Shown here in pieces: positions 19,163-29,525 of a DNA stretch of 64,000 nucleotides (position 1 is its first letter; every line of letters begins with the position of its first letter). The DNA is taken from the NCBI GenBank assembly GCA_015179045.1, contig WHUZ01000069.1, forward strand, positions 248,001 through 312,000, read 5' to 3'. Made by a program: the position numbers and the translations under genes. This DNA comes from Kalaharituber pfeilii (taxonomy: Eukaryota; Ascomycota; Pezizomycetes; Pezizales; Pezizaceae). Below the pieces are notes generated by a model. That model worked only from the letters and a program-made list of their open reading frames with translations, was not told where the DNA came from and did not search any database.

Positions 19163-20355
19163 AGGGCCAAGTGCCTGAGGTATGATAGGCAAGTCACAGA
19201 AGGTGGTCTGCGTCAAGAATTAGTCAGGAAGAGGAAGGAGGAGAGAGAACGAGCCGGTTTTGGAAGGGGAAAATTTGTGACGTGGTGCAGGAGAGCCCTC
19301 ACCAATTATACCTGGTTGCGGACTGCGAACGGCGGAGCCATGTGGAGGAGGAGAATCAGCGGTGAGGATGTACTCGGGGGCAGGGGTAAGTCTTCAGAAG
19401 CGCAAAAAGTTGCATACAATGTGACAGGGATAGTTGCTAGCATAGAGTTGACCTGTTGGTTATATAATACTTGTTATCCTACACGCATTTTCTGTAGTTC
19501 CTACACGCTTCACGGAGTAACACGCTTTAATTCTTTGTTTTTCAACCAACTTACAGAACTCCATTTCCCAGTCACAGCCTCGAATCACCTGCTGAAGCCT
19601 GCATATAATAGCAAAATGAAAAGTTCAGTCATGAAATTCACAATTGAGAAACTACTCAAGTTCAGCGCGTCAGAATTATTATTGTACGCGATGAATGCAC
19701 AAACAAGGTGGAAAACCTCAGAAAGTGTGGAATAAATAACAAAAGAACAGCTCCTGTCATTAGTTAGAAGTATGCCGGACCGGCTTCGAGCTGTTATTGC
19801 GGCCGGTGGCAATGCGACACCTTATTAAATTTTATGCAGCTAATAAAATTTACGTGTGTCGTATTTTTCTGTGTAAAACCCATACAATTGTTCTGAAGAC
19901 TTTTCGACAAAAAGTCAACCTACCTTCACTTTTGAGCCCTGGTCAGGTGGCGCACATTATGCATGCATAGCGCTTCTGAGTATTTTCCCCTACCCCCGAG
20001 TACAATGCACCTGTGGGGAGGCTTGGATCCGGAGCGCAGAACATGTGGTGTTCGAATGCGGCAAGCTGGAGCGGCCCAAGAGAAAGAAGGAGAGTGGTGA
20101 GATGGTCACCTGGCAGTGCTGGGAGGACTTAGAGGAGAAAGGGTGGAAGCAGGAGGGAGTAGAGGGCAAGCTAGTCGAGGTTTGATTCGCCAGCCTCGAT
20201 TTGGGCTAGCTGAAGGGCCGGAGGGTACGCTGGGCACCCGAATTGTGTACGTAGAATAGATACATGCTCTAACCTGACCCGGGTATCTGGGTCCCTGCCA
20301 TAGGCCGGCAGCCTGTATGCGGGGTTACGTGACTCGTTGAAAAAAAAAAAAAAAT
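19163..20355 (+). pseudogene. LINE family B ORF2 C-terminal end with tail, split by a MITE
   Basis: The first part (from 19163) reads RYDRQVTEGGLRQELVRK and TNYTWLRTANGG, the segment after RNase H. After the 628-bp MITE at 19373-20000 the zinc knuckle resumes: C-T-C-G-E-A-W, then AEHVVFECGKLERP and WEDLEEKGWKQEGVEG. The copy on the minus strand at 28.4-29.0 kb has the same order without the insertion. The 3' end carries a family B tail in its longer-loop form (CCCTGCCATAGGCCGGCAGC to GCGGGG) plus poly-A (20341-20355). Confidence 0.82.
19373..20000. mobile_element. Tc1/mariner-type MITE (628 bp)
   Basis: Termini CTCGGGGGCAGGGGTAAG and the inverse of TTTTCCCCTACCCCCGAG, with the inverted similarity continuing to CAGAAGCGC. 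A TA dinucleotide flanks both ends (19371-19372, 20001-20002), and removing the insert with one TA restores the LINE reading GATGTACAATGCACCTG, as in the copy at 28.68 kb. No transposase frame. Confidence 0.88.
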
Positions 20356-20655
20356 ACGGCGATAACCTTTTGGAGCAAGTAGACGCGTCAGATGCAGAAA
20401 ATAAGCCTCAATTTATCCCCGCTGAAAAGGGAGCGGAGAGGAGACAGGAGTGGTGGGCCGCACTGGGGGAAGGGGGAGCACATGAGAAACTGAAGAGATG
20501 GAAGAAGTCGGTGGAGAGAGAGGTCAGGGTAGGGGGGAGGAGCAAGAGGTGGTGGAATGAGGAGATAGAGGAGATGAGGAAGGAAGTCAATCGGCTGGCA
20601 CGGGGGGTAAGGGTCAAGGCGAGGCTGACGGAAGGAGAGAGGGTGAGAGGGTGAA
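20356..20655 (+). pseudogene. LINE ORF2 endonuclease-RT linker fragment
   Basis: Open frame with GGRSKRWWNEEIEEMRKEVN followed by a basic helix, the sequence type that links the apurinic endonuclease to the reverse transcriptase in LINE ORF2. It directly abuts the poly-A of the previous LINE. No catalytic residues are included. Confidence 0.55.
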
Positions 20656-20699
20656 AGGCAGCGGTGCAGAAACACCCATAGTATTACAAAAGGTAGTTT

Positions 20700-21830
20700 A
20701 CACCCGTTTACGCCCTCAGCGCACGTAACGCAAGTAATCCTGCCGCCGGCGTCGCAAAGTACTCAACAGGCTCAAAATATCCTTCATTGCGCCCATAACG
20801 TCTATAATCTTGCCGCCAGCGTCGCGACATGCTCAATGTGCTCAAAATGTCCCCATTGCAACCACAATGTAAGTAATCCTGCCGCTGGCATCCCAATGTG
20901 CTTAACATGCTCAAAATGTCCTCCACTACGCCCATAACGCAAGTAATCCTGCCACCGGTGTCGCAACGTACCTCAACATGCTCAATGTGCTCAAAATGTC
21001 CTTCATTTCATGTGCGCACTCAATATGTTCAACATGTTCAATGTGCCAAATGTGTCCTACATTTTATATGCGCGCACTGAACATGCTCAATATACTCAAT
21101 GTGCTCAATATGCCCAATATGCTCTCCATCTCATATGAGTACTCAACGTGCTCAACATGCTCAATATGCTTACTATGCTCGTGTGTACTCAATATGTTTT
21201 TTTTTTTTTGTTTTTTATTTATTTCACGTGACCCCGCTTGTAGCTGTTCGCCATGGCAGGGCCACTCAATATGTTCAATATGCCAAATGTGTCCTACATC
21301 TCATGTGCGCACTCAATGTGCTCATTATGCTTAACGTGCTCAATATGCTCAATGTATTCTACAATTCTATGTCTCATGCGTGCGCCCAATATGCCCAATG
21401 GTGTGAAGATGGTCAATTAACTCGATTGGGCAATATTACAGGATGCCTGAACTGCCCTTATTAGTACATTACGGAATTGAGATTAAGTTTATAGTGTTGA
21501 AAAGGGGCGGAGTCAGCTACGTACTGGCTCGCTTCCGGGTCACTTGGGCTCTCCCTTGGATTACTGAATTGAGTGCTGGTGAGGTCGCTTGGGCCCCCGT
21601 TGGGTCTTGTATAGGTTGCTAAATTCGGTGCTGATGAGGTTGCTCAGGCCATTTCAGCTGCCCGCTGTGATCCCACGGGCCGGCTGGAATAGCCCACAAT
21701 GGCTACCAGGCTACCACAGTGGTATGATACAACCAGACTAGGCATAGGACGAGTTGCTGATCAATCTGGTTCTACTGGGAGAATTACCCCTGATTGCACG
21801 TTGAATTCAGGAGTCAATTTTCATTGAAAG
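20700..21830. repeat. Foldback-family copy 3: 70-bp array, CAATATGCT array and right arm
   Basis: 20700-21010 holds about four ~70-bp units (TAATCCTGCCGCCGGCGTCG at 20735, 20805, 20874, 20945). 21011-21410 is a degenerate CAATATGCT/CAATGTGCT microsatellite. From 21412 the sequence matches the right arms of the elements at 31.8 and 34.0 kb (CAATTAACTCGATTGGGCAA, ATTGAGATTAAGTTTA) to GGAGAATTACCCCTGATTG. The left arm is missing. A family B micro-insertion sits at 21197-21263. Confidence 0.65.
21197..21263 (-). mobile_element. LINE family B micro-insertion
   Basis: Poly-T then TTTCACGTGACCCCGCTTGT and TTCGCCATGGCAGGG. The TSD ACTCAATATGTT lies at 21185-21196 and 21264-21275, itself part of the microsatellite. 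Confidence 0.88.
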
Positions 21831-22342
21831 TCCTTCTTCATCCTTCATCCTTCTTCGAGGCAAGGCAATACATCACACAACCTACTCACACATCGCATAA
21901 CCTACTCACATATTGTACAACTTACTAACAGGTCTCTGTAACGGGATATTGTATAGCGAGCCGGGTAAATAGCTTCACGCTAAAAGATGACCTCTGACAA
22001 GCATTTCAGGATGTCGGTACAATATATATGGGTAAAAGGGATGTGACCTGAGTGCGTATTGCAGTCTCGAAAGTGTATATAAGTGGTGTTCATGGCTGTG
22101 TGTTCTCCTTTCCTTTTTCTCTTTACGCAACCTCTTGTATTTAGTTTCTACTAAGTAGAGTGGTTACCTGCTGTGCCGATCCGCTGGACTGCTGTACCGC
22201 TGTGAACCGTTGAACCGCCTTGCTGCCGCGAACTGCTGAACTGCTGCCTGCCGCCTCCTGCCTGCGCTCCGTAGATCGCCGTCATCCACGGGCCCCAGGC
22301 CACGTCCGCCGTTACAGTCTCCCTCAACAGCACGAAACGCTG
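21831..22342. other. Unassigned, LTR-like features
   Basis: TGTAACGGGATATTG at about 21937, a TATA-like GTATATAAGTGG at 22074 and a CTG/CCG-rich segment at 22170-22330. No matching partner or TSD, so an LTR remnant is only a possibility. No gene. Confidence 0.35.
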
Positions 22343-22397
22343 TCATCGCCATAGCCCACAGGGCGGTATGCGATTAATGATATAAAAAAAAAAAAAA
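22343..22397 (+). mobile_element. LINE family A micro-insertion (ATCGC/GCGAT variant)
   Basis: ATCGCCATAGCCCACAGGGC then GGTATGCGATTAATG and poly-A. The TSD ACGAAACGCTG / ACGAAATGCTG lies at 22332-22342 and 22398-22408. Confidence 0.85.
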
Positions 22398-22399
22398 AC

Positions 22400-22535
22400 G
22401 AAATGCTGCAGAATGAGCTCTATTAACAGGTATGGCAGGCCTCTCTTTGACAGTACGAGATATGGCAACATGAGATTTCGACGGTGCGAGATGTGGCATC
22501 GTGGGCTCAATTTGCAGGTATGGCGGGTCCCTTTC
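22400..22535 (+). repeat. 57-bp satellite array 2 (short)
   Basis: Two to three units, plus orientation (GCAGAATGAGCTCTATTAAC; GGCATCGTGGGCTCAATTTG). Confidence 0.85.
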
Positions 22536-22975
22536 AGAGACTTTTTTTTTTTTTTTTATCATTACTCGCATGCCGCCTGTAAGGCTATGGCGAGGTGTTA
22601 CTTAAATACATAACGATGAATAACTAAGGATAATAAAGATAAGGAAAGAAAAGGAAATAACAATGAAGTGAGTAAGGGTGCCTAAGACCGTCCAACCCAT
22701 TCCAGTAGATCCACCAGGGTGTCCTTGTCTCCGTCACACATAAGGAGTGACTGCATCGCCTGGAACCGAAAGAACACGAAAGGAGCAGAAGGTATAAGAC
22801 AGGTGGAAAAAGACACGAATCTGGTGGAGTTATTGGAGTGGGCCGGGGAGGACTAGATATTACTTTCTGTTCTAAGTTTTCTTTTCCTTTTCTCATCTAT
22901 GTACTTAAACATCGCCATAGCCCACAGGGCGGCACGCGATTAATGAAATAAAAAAAAAAAAAAAAAAAAAAAATA
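22536..22975. mobile_element. Two LINE family A 3' ends, head to head
   Basis: 22536 to ~22765 is on the minus strand: poly-T, tail, then the end of ORF2 reading DKDTLVDLLEW-VG. About 22766-22975 is on the plus strand: KDTNLVELLEWAGED, stop, 3' UTR, tail (ATCGCC to GCGATTAATG) and poly-A. The near-identical ORF2 ends in opposite orientation form an inverted repeat of ~200 bp. Confidence 0.75.
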
Positions 22976-22984
22976 ATAATCTGG

Positions 22985-23475
22985 GGGGTTTCTTAATGTC
23001 TTCCTCCCCACCTGGCCATTTCCTTCTCCAAGTCTCGCATTCCGTCATCACGTGAGTCATGGTTTCCAGGCCCCGCCGCACCACCGGCAGTCGGGGCCGT
23101 CTGCTTTACCGATCTGGAATTTCCAGTGCTGCAGGCCTTTGTTCCCCTAGATTCCGGCTAGGGTGGCGACCCGGTTCCCTAGGCGCTGCAGCGGCTGGTA
23201 GCTCAGTTGTAGCCTGTTCCGCTCCTGGCCTCTTAGCGACCTCCCCCTGTTGTATTAGTCCTGCCTCAGTGATGACTTCGTCCTAGTACTGTAGGGCTGT
23301 GCCTATATTGGCTGCCCTGTCTGCGTCGGTATTGCCTCGTATTCCTCTGTGGGCTTTCACCCACTTTTTTTTTTTTTTTTTTTTTATATCATTACTCGCA
23401 TGCCGCCCTCTGGGCTATGGCGAGGTGCTAAATACATGAAATTGAATATATAAGGAATTCACCCACTTGATGGCA
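22985..23475 (-). pseudogene. LINE ORF2 C-terminal fragment, decayed
   Basis: Read on the minus strand: WVKAHRGIRGNTDADRAANI (RNase H), then a stop, ITEAGL, and in other frames LQLSYQPLQRL, NRVATLAGI and DCRWCG. At least two stops and frame changes. A tail-only copy is inserted at 23367-23457. Confidence 0.7.
23367..23457 (-). mobile_element. LINE family A short insertion
   Basis: Poly-T, CGCATGCCGCCC, TCT, GGGCTATGGCGAG, then ~35 bp of 3' UTR. The TSD TTCACCCACTT lies at 23356-23366 and 23458-23468, inside the RNase H sequence. Confidence 0.88.
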
Positions 23476-24070
23476 ACGTCTAGCCTTTCAGAGTCGCGAG
23501 ATGTGTGAGCAGAAGCTCAAACTGACATTGACACGTACTGCAGGGCCCTTACGACGGCACGAGAATGGCAGGAAGAGTTCAATTTCACAGGTATGGCAGG
23601 CCCGTTTCGACGTCACGAGAGATGTGAATATGAGATTGACTTGATAGGTACTGCAAGGGCCTTTCGATGGTGTGAGATGTGGCAATGTGAGTTCAATTCG
23701 CAGGTATGGTGGGTCCCTTTCAACATCACGACATCTATAAATATGAGCTCAATCTGACAGGTATTGCAGGGTCCTTTCAACAGTATGAGAATGGCAGGAT
23801 AAGTTCAAATTCATAGGCATGGCCAGTCCCTTTCAACGTCGCGATATGTGTAAATATGGGCTCAATCTGACAGATATTACAGGGTCCTTTCAACAGCACG
23901 AGATTGGCAGAATGAGTTCAAACTCACAGGTATGGCCAGTCCCTTTCAACGTCACGAGATGTATGAATATAAGCTCAATCTAACAGCTATTGTAGGGCCC
24001 TTTCAATGGCCCAAGAATAGCCGAATGAGTTCAATTTAATAGGTGTGGGAGGCCTTCCTCTGCAGCGTCT
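23476..24070 (+). repeat. 57-bp satellite array 3
   Basis: About ten units; for example TTCAAATTCATAGG at 23803 and CTCAATCTGAC at 23861 keep the 57-bp period. Two subtypes alternate here: units with AATGGCAGGA-AGTTCAAA and units with TGTGTAAATATGGGCTCAAT, which suggests a 114-bp higher-order repeat. Confidence 0.85.
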
Positions 24071-24079
24071 GCCATGCTT

Positions 24080-24285
24080 GTGGAGGCTTAATATACGGGA
24101 ATGTCGTGCAGCAGTGTGGCATGGAGGGGTGGTGAAAGGGTATGACAATATGGTGGAGCGGTGTGGCATAGAGGGGTGGTGAAAGAGTACGGCAATGCGG
24201 TAGAGCAGTGTAGCATGGAGGGGTGTTGAAAGGGTACGGTGATGCAGTGGAGTGCTGTAGCATGGAGGGGTGGTGAAAGGGCGCC
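24080..24285 (+). repeat. 47-bp minisatellite in the satellite edge module
   Basis: GAGGGGTGGTGAAAGGGTA occurs at 24124, 24171, 24218 and 24265, a 47-bp period. The last unit runs into GGCGCCTGTATATATC, the edge sequence shared with other 57-bp arrays. Confidence 0.85.
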
Positions 24286-24370
24286 TGTATATATCAAAAT
24301 AGCTAGGAATGAATAAATGCTAGGAATGAATAAATAATTCAATATATACTGAATTGAGAACACATGAGGA

Positions 24371-25148
24371 TATTTTCTTTTTTTATATCAGTACTCGCAT
24401 GCCGCCCTTTGGGCTATGGCGAGCTCTTTATTTAGGTACATGGAAATGAATGCATGGCTCAATCTCTCATTCCGTCCTCCCCAAGCATCTCCATCAGCCC
24501 CTGTAGCGGGTCATCTTCCCCTTCCCCGGGTTTGGGGGGCTGACGTATCGCCCCGAACACCCTGCACTCCTCAAGTAGGTGTCTCGTGGTCTCCTCCGCC
24601 TCCCGACACCACCTGCACCCCGGGTCTGGCGCCTCCCCTATGCGATGTCTGCATGCCCGCTGCCCTTTCGTCCCCAGTAGGCCTGTCAATCGTGTCACCT
24701 GTGTGCTGAGTCTCTGTAGAGGCCGATATGTCAGTCCTAGTCTGCTCCTCTCCCTCGCTCTCTCCCGTTTCGCCTCTTGTCTCAGTCCTGCCTCTGTCAC
24801 CACCTCCGGTGCACGCTGCAGCGCCGTGCCCACTCTCGCCGCCATGTCTGCTGCTTCGTTTCCCGGTATGCCTTTGTGCCCTTTAACCCACATCACGGCT
24901 ATGTCTCTGTCTCCTTTCTCGAACCTCCTTTGCCACGCTTCTCTGAGCCGTTGAGTCACCCCTTCCGGGGTTGGGAGTCCCCTCGCAATGGCAGACATTT
25001 TGGAAATCGCAAACTTCGAGACTGTGAGGATGAGCAGCTCCCCTTCTGTCCTGTCCAACGCCTCGCTTATCGCATACAGTTCCACGTCGTTGACAGTGGC
25101 CTGGGTCCCAAGGTATATTGACTCTGTCTCACCCCCTTCTGCTACATC
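24371..25148 (-). pseudogene. LINE family A ORF2 C-terminus (RNase H, zinc knuckle) with tail
   Basis: Open minus-strand frame from about 25148 to 24459. It has ELYAISEALDRTEGELLILT, the RNase H core with WVKGHKGIPGNEAADMAARV, then LGLTYRPLQRL, LTGLLGTKG and the knuckle C-R-W-C-x8-H-x4-C. A family A tail follows at 24371-24425, with only a short T-run. The frame upstream of ~25148 belongs to the duplicated segment, not to the LINE. RNase H removes element RNA during reverse transcription. No reverse transcriptase is present, so it is a 5'-truncated dead copy. Confidence 0.85.
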
Positions 25149-25564
25149 AGCAACAATGAAAAAATCGCCCCATGCGCCTGGAGCATAGGGCGCACGGGGC
25201 AAGAACTGGGGAACATGTTGCAACGCGGTCCTGTCACGTGTGCCATGTTGCATCCTACCATACATGGATCACCCTGAGAAATCGGTGAATGTATCTGCCA
25301 AGTCTGGAAGATCCGGCGTTGCAAGCAGTCCGCACAACGTACAGCCAAGTGGCCTTTGCACCACTGATTCAGCAGACTGATATGACTTGCTTTGGGAGTT
25401 CACTGGCACTGCTAACCAACTCTCTGACCTGTCCAGTCAGGAATAAAGACGTCACAAATTCATTTGCTTTTAACCTATACTCTCCTAAAGAGGGCAACTG
25501 CATCCAGTGATGCCCAAAAGAATCAATCAAATATATCATACCTTCTTGGGAGATACTATGTTCT

Positions 25565-26032
25565 TTCAACTGCTGAAACAAGAGGCCAAAGCAAGGAGAG
25601 CGGCCGAAAGAAACAGACTGCATATGTCATATAGGCCACTACGCAGACTAGGCAATAGGGTCGCAACGCTAGCTGGCATCCTTGGAGGCAAGGGCCTCCG
25701 GCGCTGGAAATTCAAGGTCGGCACAGCTGACAGCCCGGAATGCCGGTGGTGCGGCGAGGCTGAAGAAACGACCCTTCACATATTGTCTCAATGTAGAGTC
25801 TGGAAGCAGAGATGCCCAAGGGGTGAGGATGGATTGTGCAGACCCTTGGGTGACCAAGATGAAGGAGAGGGCCTTCGGGGAGTGATAGGAATTTTGGAAT
25901 GGGCGAGGGGTTAGCCCCGGGAGATTTACTTCTATTATTCCGTACTTGTACTTTGTTTTGATGTAACTAGACCTCGCCATAGCCCATAGGGCGGCACGCG
26001 AGTATTGATATAAAAAAAAAAAAAAAAAGCTC
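25565..26032 (+). pseudogene. LINE family A ORF2 C-terminal fragment with tail, inside duplicated segment copy 1
   Basis: Plus-strand frame to TAG 25912: AAERNRLHMSYRPLRRLGNR, LAGILGGKGL, C-R-W-C-G-E-A-E-E-T-x3-H-x4-C, then GVIGILEWARG. A 3' UTR, a tail with ATA loop and poly-A to about 26028 follow. The corresponding point of the other duplicate has only ~20 bp of unrelated sequence, so the LINE arrived after the duplication. The TSD is not clear. Confidence 0.8.
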
Positions 26033-26228
26033 ATTTTGTCCTATAACTCCTATAGCGAAGCTTATTAATTATAATAGCTAGTACTTGGTACATTGGAATT
26101 TATAATGTGAGGTAACTTCATTTATTTAATCTATTATTCTCTTAAAAAATTTGCTTTCCATAAACTAATTCTGGCATATACAACAAAATAACCAAAACTT
26201 TCACTGAAAATAAAAGTATATAGAAGAG

Positions 26229-26276
26229 CTCTGCCATGCTCAACAGCTGCAGGTGCAGTTATGCGATATAGTAAAA
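26229..26276 (+). mobile_element. Family B tail in duplicated segment (copy 1)
   Basis: CTCTGCCATGCTCAACAGCT with a decayed 3' part and a short A-run. Its partner at 30745-30802 is less mutated (CCCTGCCTTGCCCAACAGCT). It was present before the duplication. Confidence 0.7.
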
Positions 26277-26329
26277 AAAAAACACTAAGAGGAGGAAAAA
26301 AGCATGATGGCTCTTACTTATTATCTTGC

Positions 26330-26700
26330 CATAACCTATTAGATTTAGCTTATTCTGCTGCATCTCATGCCATAGAGAGAAATGAGTTATACCTGTCAAA
26401 TTCAGTCAGCTTATTCTTATGCTGTCAAGAGAGACTTATCATACCTGTTAATTAAGTTCATCCTGCCTTATCTTACGATGTGGAAATAATATTGCTCTCC
26501 TTGTAGATTGGCCCTATATCTAGCTATTGATAGAGATCTGTCATACCTATCAGATTCAGCTCATTCTGCCTCATCTTACACTGTTGAGAGGGGCCTACAA
26601 TACCTGTTAAATTTAGCTTATTATGTCTTATCTCTCACTATCGAAAGGGCCTATTATACTTTGTTAATAGAGCTCATACTACTATTGTTACGGCTAAGGT
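26330..26700 (-). repeat. 57-bp satellite array 4 (inverted, AT-enriched)
   Basis: Reverse-complement units with TCATACCTGTCAAATTCAG and TCTGCCTCATCTTACACTG, more AT-rich than arrays 1 and 3. It belongs to duplicated segment copy 1. Confidence 0.8.
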
Positions 26701-27579
26701 AAGACTTACGGAAACGGTTCCGGAAGCACCGCCAGAGACGTATGCTAAAGATGTGGCTGATCACCATTAGGCAACGTCCAGGTACTGGTAAACGGCGGTT
26801 GCCTACTGAAGTGTGCACCATGGATGAGCACCGCGGGTATTACATGTATTTAGACAATTAGTCGTTTCTTTTCTCTGAATAAAACCCTCGCCATAGCCCG
26901 TAGGGCGGCATGCGAGTAATGAAATAAAAAAAAAAAAAAAAAAAAATACTGAAGTGTGTGTTGAAGTTGCACATGGCCTACCAATATGCGCCGCCGACAA
27001 CGAAAGCATAATAAACCGACCCGGAAACCGACTCACTCGGAAAAACCGACTCACAACTTACACCGAGTGCAAACGCTAACAGTATATCTAGTATAGGATT
27101 TGGGATATACCAAATAGGTTACTACCCATCTCCTAAAAAGAGGCTCAATGAATATGTGAAAGATAATCCCATATATTCTACTATGCTCTGGCTTCAATTT
27201 GAGCCCCCTTGAGAGCTCTTTGCACTTATAAGAATTTTTTGTTGTCATATCTGAAACATGCTCAATTTCTTAGTTATGCACAATTTCTTGCTATAGGAGC
27301 ATACAGTGCTATGTTACAGATCTCAAGCTATTACTACTCATGTATTATAATATAGTACTGGTAGTACCATTGCTACCATATCAGGAACAAAAAATTTTTG
27401 CGCCCTGTGTGTCAGATGACACTAGTGCCTCTCATGCAGACTTGCTACTTGGTGCACAGCCCTCTAACTGCTATGCCTGAGTACCACATTACTGCTCTTA
27501 ACCGACAGGTAGAGTTAAAATGTGGTGTCTGGATGTAGACCTTTGCTGTCTACTGCCAGACACATATTTAGTATTCCAT
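26701..27579. other. Unassigned region with one LINE insertion
   Basis: No gene. 26990-27075 contains repeated ACCGACTCACTCGG-like words ending CCGAGTGCAAACG, similar in inverse to 57265-57345. The remainder to 27579 is moderately AT-rich with no recognised feature. Confidence 0.45.
26816..26946 (+). mobile_element. LINE family A 3' end insertion
   Basis: 3' UTR with GATGAGCACCGCGGGTATTA, then the family A tail (GTA loop) and poly-A. The 12-bp TSD TACTGAAGTGTG lies at 26804-26815 and 26947-26958. The same 3' UTR is at 33290-33412 and, mutated, at 55590-55710. Confidence 0.92.
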
Positions 27580-27867
27580 TGTCAGGATGCAATTGTAGAA
27601 CTGTACAGAATGCCATTGTATTTGCTGTACTGTCAGAAGGCAATTGTACAGCTGTACAGTTAGGACGCAATTGTAGAACTGTGCTGTTAGGATGCCATTA
27701 TATTTGCTATACTGTCAGAAGGCAATTGCATAGCTATATGATCAGGACGCACTTGTAGAACTATGCTGTCGAGACACTATTGTATTATTGTACTGTAAGA
27801 AAGTAATTACACAGCTGTATGATCAAGATACACTTGTATTGCTGTATTGTCAGAAAGCAACCATACA
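27580..27867 (+). repeat. Minisatellite of ~29-30 bp
   Basis: Degenerate units around CAGGATGCAATTGTAGAACT and CTGTACTGTCAGAAGGCAAT, repeated about nine times with alternating subtypes. Confidence 0.75.
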
Positions 27868-28330
27868 TGTGATGAACGGGTCCGGGTTAAGGTACAGGAT
27901 TTGGGTATGGGGTCGGCGGCGGGCACCAAGGCGACTTCACAGTGAAGGCAGAGGCAGTCGGAACTATGAGATATCAAGAGGTAGATGTATTAAAAGCTAA
28001 ATACACAACTTGAGTAGGAAACAAGTTGTTGCGTGGAGAAGCAAGAGGAGAAGGGAGGAGGGCCTCTTTATAGAAAACCCTCGGTGGGAAATCCAGGCAA
28101 ACAAGCAAACAAGCAAACAAATGAAGTACATGAAAAATCGAGAAGGACTAGAAGTATATGGAACACAAAGGAAACAATAGGAAGTACATACATGGCCAAA
28201 GAATGACTGGAAGCAGATAGAAGCATCAGGAATATTCGGGAATAAGCTCGGCAATACCTGTTTCCAGCAGATTCTACGGCTTTCTGGCAGGTTCCATAGC
28301 TTCCAGCAGGTTCTTCGGCTTTCCGGCGGG
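27868..28330. mobile_element. LTR fragment, second copy of the 2.4-kb LTR
   Basis: Starts TGTGATGAACGGGTCCGGGT and follows the LTR at 2444-3020 closely (AACAAGTTGTTGCGTGGAGA, GGCCTCTTTATAGAAAACCC, TTTCCAGCAGATTCTACGGC). It is truncated at 28330 where the LINE poly-T begins. Confidence 0.7.
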
Positions 28331-29000
28331 TTTTTTTTTTTTTTTTTTTTTTTTATTCACGTAACCCGCATACAGGCTACCAGCCTATGGCAGGGACCCA
28401 TATACCCGGGCCAGGTTTGAGACAACTAACTACGGAATCTACATACACCCTTGAGCACCCAGTGCCCTCCGTCCCCGGTCCCGGCTACCCCAGATCGAGG
28501 CAGGCAAACCAGTACTCGACCGGGTCACCTTCCACGCCTTCTTGCTTCCATCCTTTCTCCTCTAGGTCCTCCCAGGACTGCCAGGTGACATGTGCCCCAT
28601 TTTTGTTCTTCCTCTGGGGCCGCTCCAGTTCTGTGCATCTGAACACCACATGCTCAGCACTCCATGCCTCACCACATGTGCATTGTACCTCCTCGCCACT
28701 GACCATCCTCCTCCACATAGCTCCGCCTTTTCCAGTCCGCAGCCAAGTGTAATTTGTGAGTGCTCTCCTGCCCCACTTTACGAATTTGCCCTTCCCAAAC
28801 CCTGCACGCTCCCTCTCCTCTTTTCTTTTTTCGAACTAACTCTTGACGCAGCCCACCCTCAGTGGCCTGCCCATCATACCTCATGCCCTTGGCCCCCTCT
28901 TTGGCCAACTCATCCGCCTTCTCATTGCCTTCTATCCCTACGTGGGCCTTGACCCATGCCAGCTTCACTGCATCCGCCTCCCTTAACCTGTCAATAGAGC
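28331..29000 (-). pseudogene. LINE family B ORF2 C-terminus with tail
   Basis: Minus strand. RNase H end (LAWVKAHVGIEGNEKADELA) and RYDGQATEGGLRQELVRKKK are in one frame (to 28669). The zinc knuckle C-T-C-G-E-A-W with AEHVVFRCTELERP, then WEDLEEKGWKQEGVEG, is in another (to 28485), so one frameshift near 28690. Its tail (CCCTGCCATAGGCTGGTAGC to GCGGG) and a poly-T run of ~25 are at 28331-28400. It inserted into the LTR on its left. Confidence 0.85.
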
Positions 29001-29525
29001 TCATTCTGCTGCATCTAGCGGGCCGTCGAGAGGGGCTGTCATACCTGTCAAATTCAGCTCATGTCGCCACATCTCGTGCTATCGTGGCATACCTGTCATA
29101 CGTGTTAGGTTGAGCTCATGTTGCCATATCGCGCGCCGTCGAGAGGGGCCTGCCATACCTATTAACAGAGCTCATTCTGCAGCATATCGCACCGTCGAGA
29201 AGGGCCTTTCATACTTGTTAACAGAGCTCATCCTGCACCAGACCACGCACTGTCGAGAGGGACTGCCGTACTTGTTGAATTGAGCCACATCTCACACCAT
29301 CACGGCATACCTGTCACATGTTAACAGTGCTCATTCTGCAGCATATCGCGCGCTGTGGAGAGGGGCTGCCATACCTGTCAATAGAGCCCATCCTGCAGAA
29401 TATCGCGCCGTCGAGAGGGGCCTGCCATTGAGTTCAGTTCATGTTCCCATATCGCGCGCCGTGGATGGAGACCTGTTATATCTAGTCAGTTGGGCCCATG
29501 CTGCGAGTTGGCGTTGCCATACCTG
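28985..29525 (-). repeat. 57-bp satellite array 5 (inverted)
   Basis: Reverse-complement units such as CTGTCATACCTGTCAAATTC and GCCGTCGAGAGGGGCCTGCC, some shortened. About nine units. Confidence 0.85.

Larger units (their letters stand above)
25149..26700. repeat. Duplicated segment, copy 1
   Basis: Apart from the LINE at about 25565-26032, this matches 30115-31240 in the same orientation, starting AAAATCGCCCCATGCGCCTG and passing through GAGATACTATGTTCT, a family B tail (26229-26276) and the start of a 57-bp array. Copy 1 differs mainly by transitions to A or T. Confidence 0.85.

Noticed and set aside
20388..20675. Pro/Leu-rich minus-strand frames
   Set aside because: Antisense to the LINE endonuclease-RT linker, which has a better match.
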